DNA from: Thermoplasmata archaeon
GTDB lineage: Archaea > Thermoplasmatota > Thermoplasmata > Thermoplasmatales > Thermoplasmataceae
DNA: 5,300 bases
Direction of reading: 5' to 3'
NCBI GenBank assembly: GCA_021797955.1
Contig: JAJZYV010000159.1
Location: forward strand, 1-5,300
Shown: positions 4,815 through 5,300 of the stretch, in pieces
How positions within the stretch are numbered: the stretch's first letter is position 1
Layout of the letters: every line of letters starts with the position of its first letter
Program-made: the position numbers and the translations under genes
Notes under the pieces: generated by a model
What the model was told of the DNA's origin: nothing
The model's input: only the letters and a program-made list of their open reading frames with translations
Database searches by the model: none

Positions 4815-5300
4815 GTCATTCATAAGATACAAGAGGATCGGAAACAAGGAATACGCCTATGAGGTGACATCCTACTATGACAGGGTGAAGAAGGTACCTG
4901 CACAGAAGAGTAAATACCTCGGGCAGGTTGTGAGCAGGGAAAGGAAAGAATTCATCAGGCCTGGCAAGGTGAACGTGAAGCATGAAAAGCTGATCCTTGA
5001 TTTCGGCGATTCTTATTTCCTGATCAAATTCATGGAAAAAAGAATGAGGGGCGTATATGATTTTACGGTGAAGAACAATGTACTTCCGCTTATACTGTAC
5101 CGCATACTTGGCAAAACATCCATGAGAAGGGCAGGCATATGGTATGAAGGCAATATTGCAAGATATCTCGCCTCGGGTGACATGATCTCGCAGAGAATAT
5201 CCGAACTCCTGGTAAGGTTCGGGGAGGAGTCAACCTTAAGGGACTTCTACAAGATGTACCTGACACAGCCGGAAGAGGGCATATCCATAGACACCACGGC
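4813..5300 (+). CDS. IS4/IS1634-type transposase, N-terminal 162 residues (runs off window)
   Basis: The frame stays open from ATG 4813 to the right edge, giving MSFIRYKRIGNKEYAYEVTS and onward for 162 codons. The opening segment, basic with EYAYEV followed by QKSKYLGQVV (residues about 13-40), is the signature N-terminus of IS4/IS1634-type transposases, in which a basic beta-rich segment ending in YLG precedes a helical region and the DDE catalytic domain. The last visible residues SIDTT place the probable first catalytic Asp at D160; the second Asp and the Glu would lie beyond the window. These proteins usually have 400-550 residues, so roughly a third is present. No Shine-Dalgarno site precedes the ATG (AGGA at 4789 is too far), and a stop stands at 4801-4803, so the only other start is TTG 4804. 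The left end of the element lies somewhere in 4640-4792 but cannot be fixed without its partner. Codon choice and G/C content look richer than in the permease and like istA, which suggests foreign origin. Confidence 0.82.
   Translation, partial: MSFIRYKRIGNKEYAYEVTSYYDRVKKVPAQKSKYLGQVVSRERKEFIRPGKVNVKHEKLILDFGDSYFLIKFMEKRMRGVYDFTVKNNVLPLILYRILGKTSMRRAGIWYEGNIARYLASGDMISQRISELLVRFGEESTLRDFYKMYLTQPEEGISIDTT

Noticed and set aside
1..5300. tRNA, rRNA, defence system or toxin-antitoxin genes
   Set aside because: Reading both strands I found no tRNA-like cloverleaf, rRNA stretch or protein family of these types.

Overview
The window reads as archaeal DNA, most likely from an acidophilic Thermoplasmatales-type euryarchaeon (Ferroplasma/Thermoplasma relatives). 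The grounds are an A/T-rich TATA-like box about 26 bp ahead of a gene with no ribosome binding site (a leaderless-type start), frequent AGG, AGA and ATA codons, and the flavour of the permease and transposase proteins. This placement is inference; there is no rRNA or marker gene to prove it.

Layout from left to right. Positions 1 to about 1393 are one end of an IS21-family insertion sequence read on the minus strand: its outer end with three 24-bp-spaced repeats (1319-1390), the complete transposase gene istA (99-1292), and the first 34 codons of istB (102 down to 1), which leaves the window. Next comes about 110 bp of unassigned sequence. It is followed by a dead, truncated N-terminal fragment of an IS110-family DEDD transposase (1502-1891, minus), whose start codon now reads ACG and whose first catalytic Asp is now Gly. 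A short divergent promoter region (about 1892-2015) separates this debris from the only non-mobile genes.

Those are a two-gene plus-strand operon: an APC-superfamily amino acid/amine permease (2016-3467), whose end overlaps by 8 bp the start of a DAO-family FAD-dependent amine/amino acid oxidoreductase (3460-4638). The simplest reading is uptake of an amino acid or N-methylated amine followed by its oxidation in the cytoplasm. The substrate cannot be read from the sequence.

After about 170 bp of A/T-rich intergenic DNA with two hairpins, a second transposase of the IS4/IS1634 type starts at 4813 and runs off the right edge just after its probable first catalytic Asp. The metabolic operon is therefore bracketed by unrelated insertion sequences in what looks like an IS-rich part of the genome. 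I do not see a convincing new defence, RNA or mobile system. The points most worth checking are the double knockout of the IS110 fragment, the regular repeats at the IS21 end, a hairpin covering the start codon of the right-hand transposase, and the identity of the substrate of the permease/oxidase pair.
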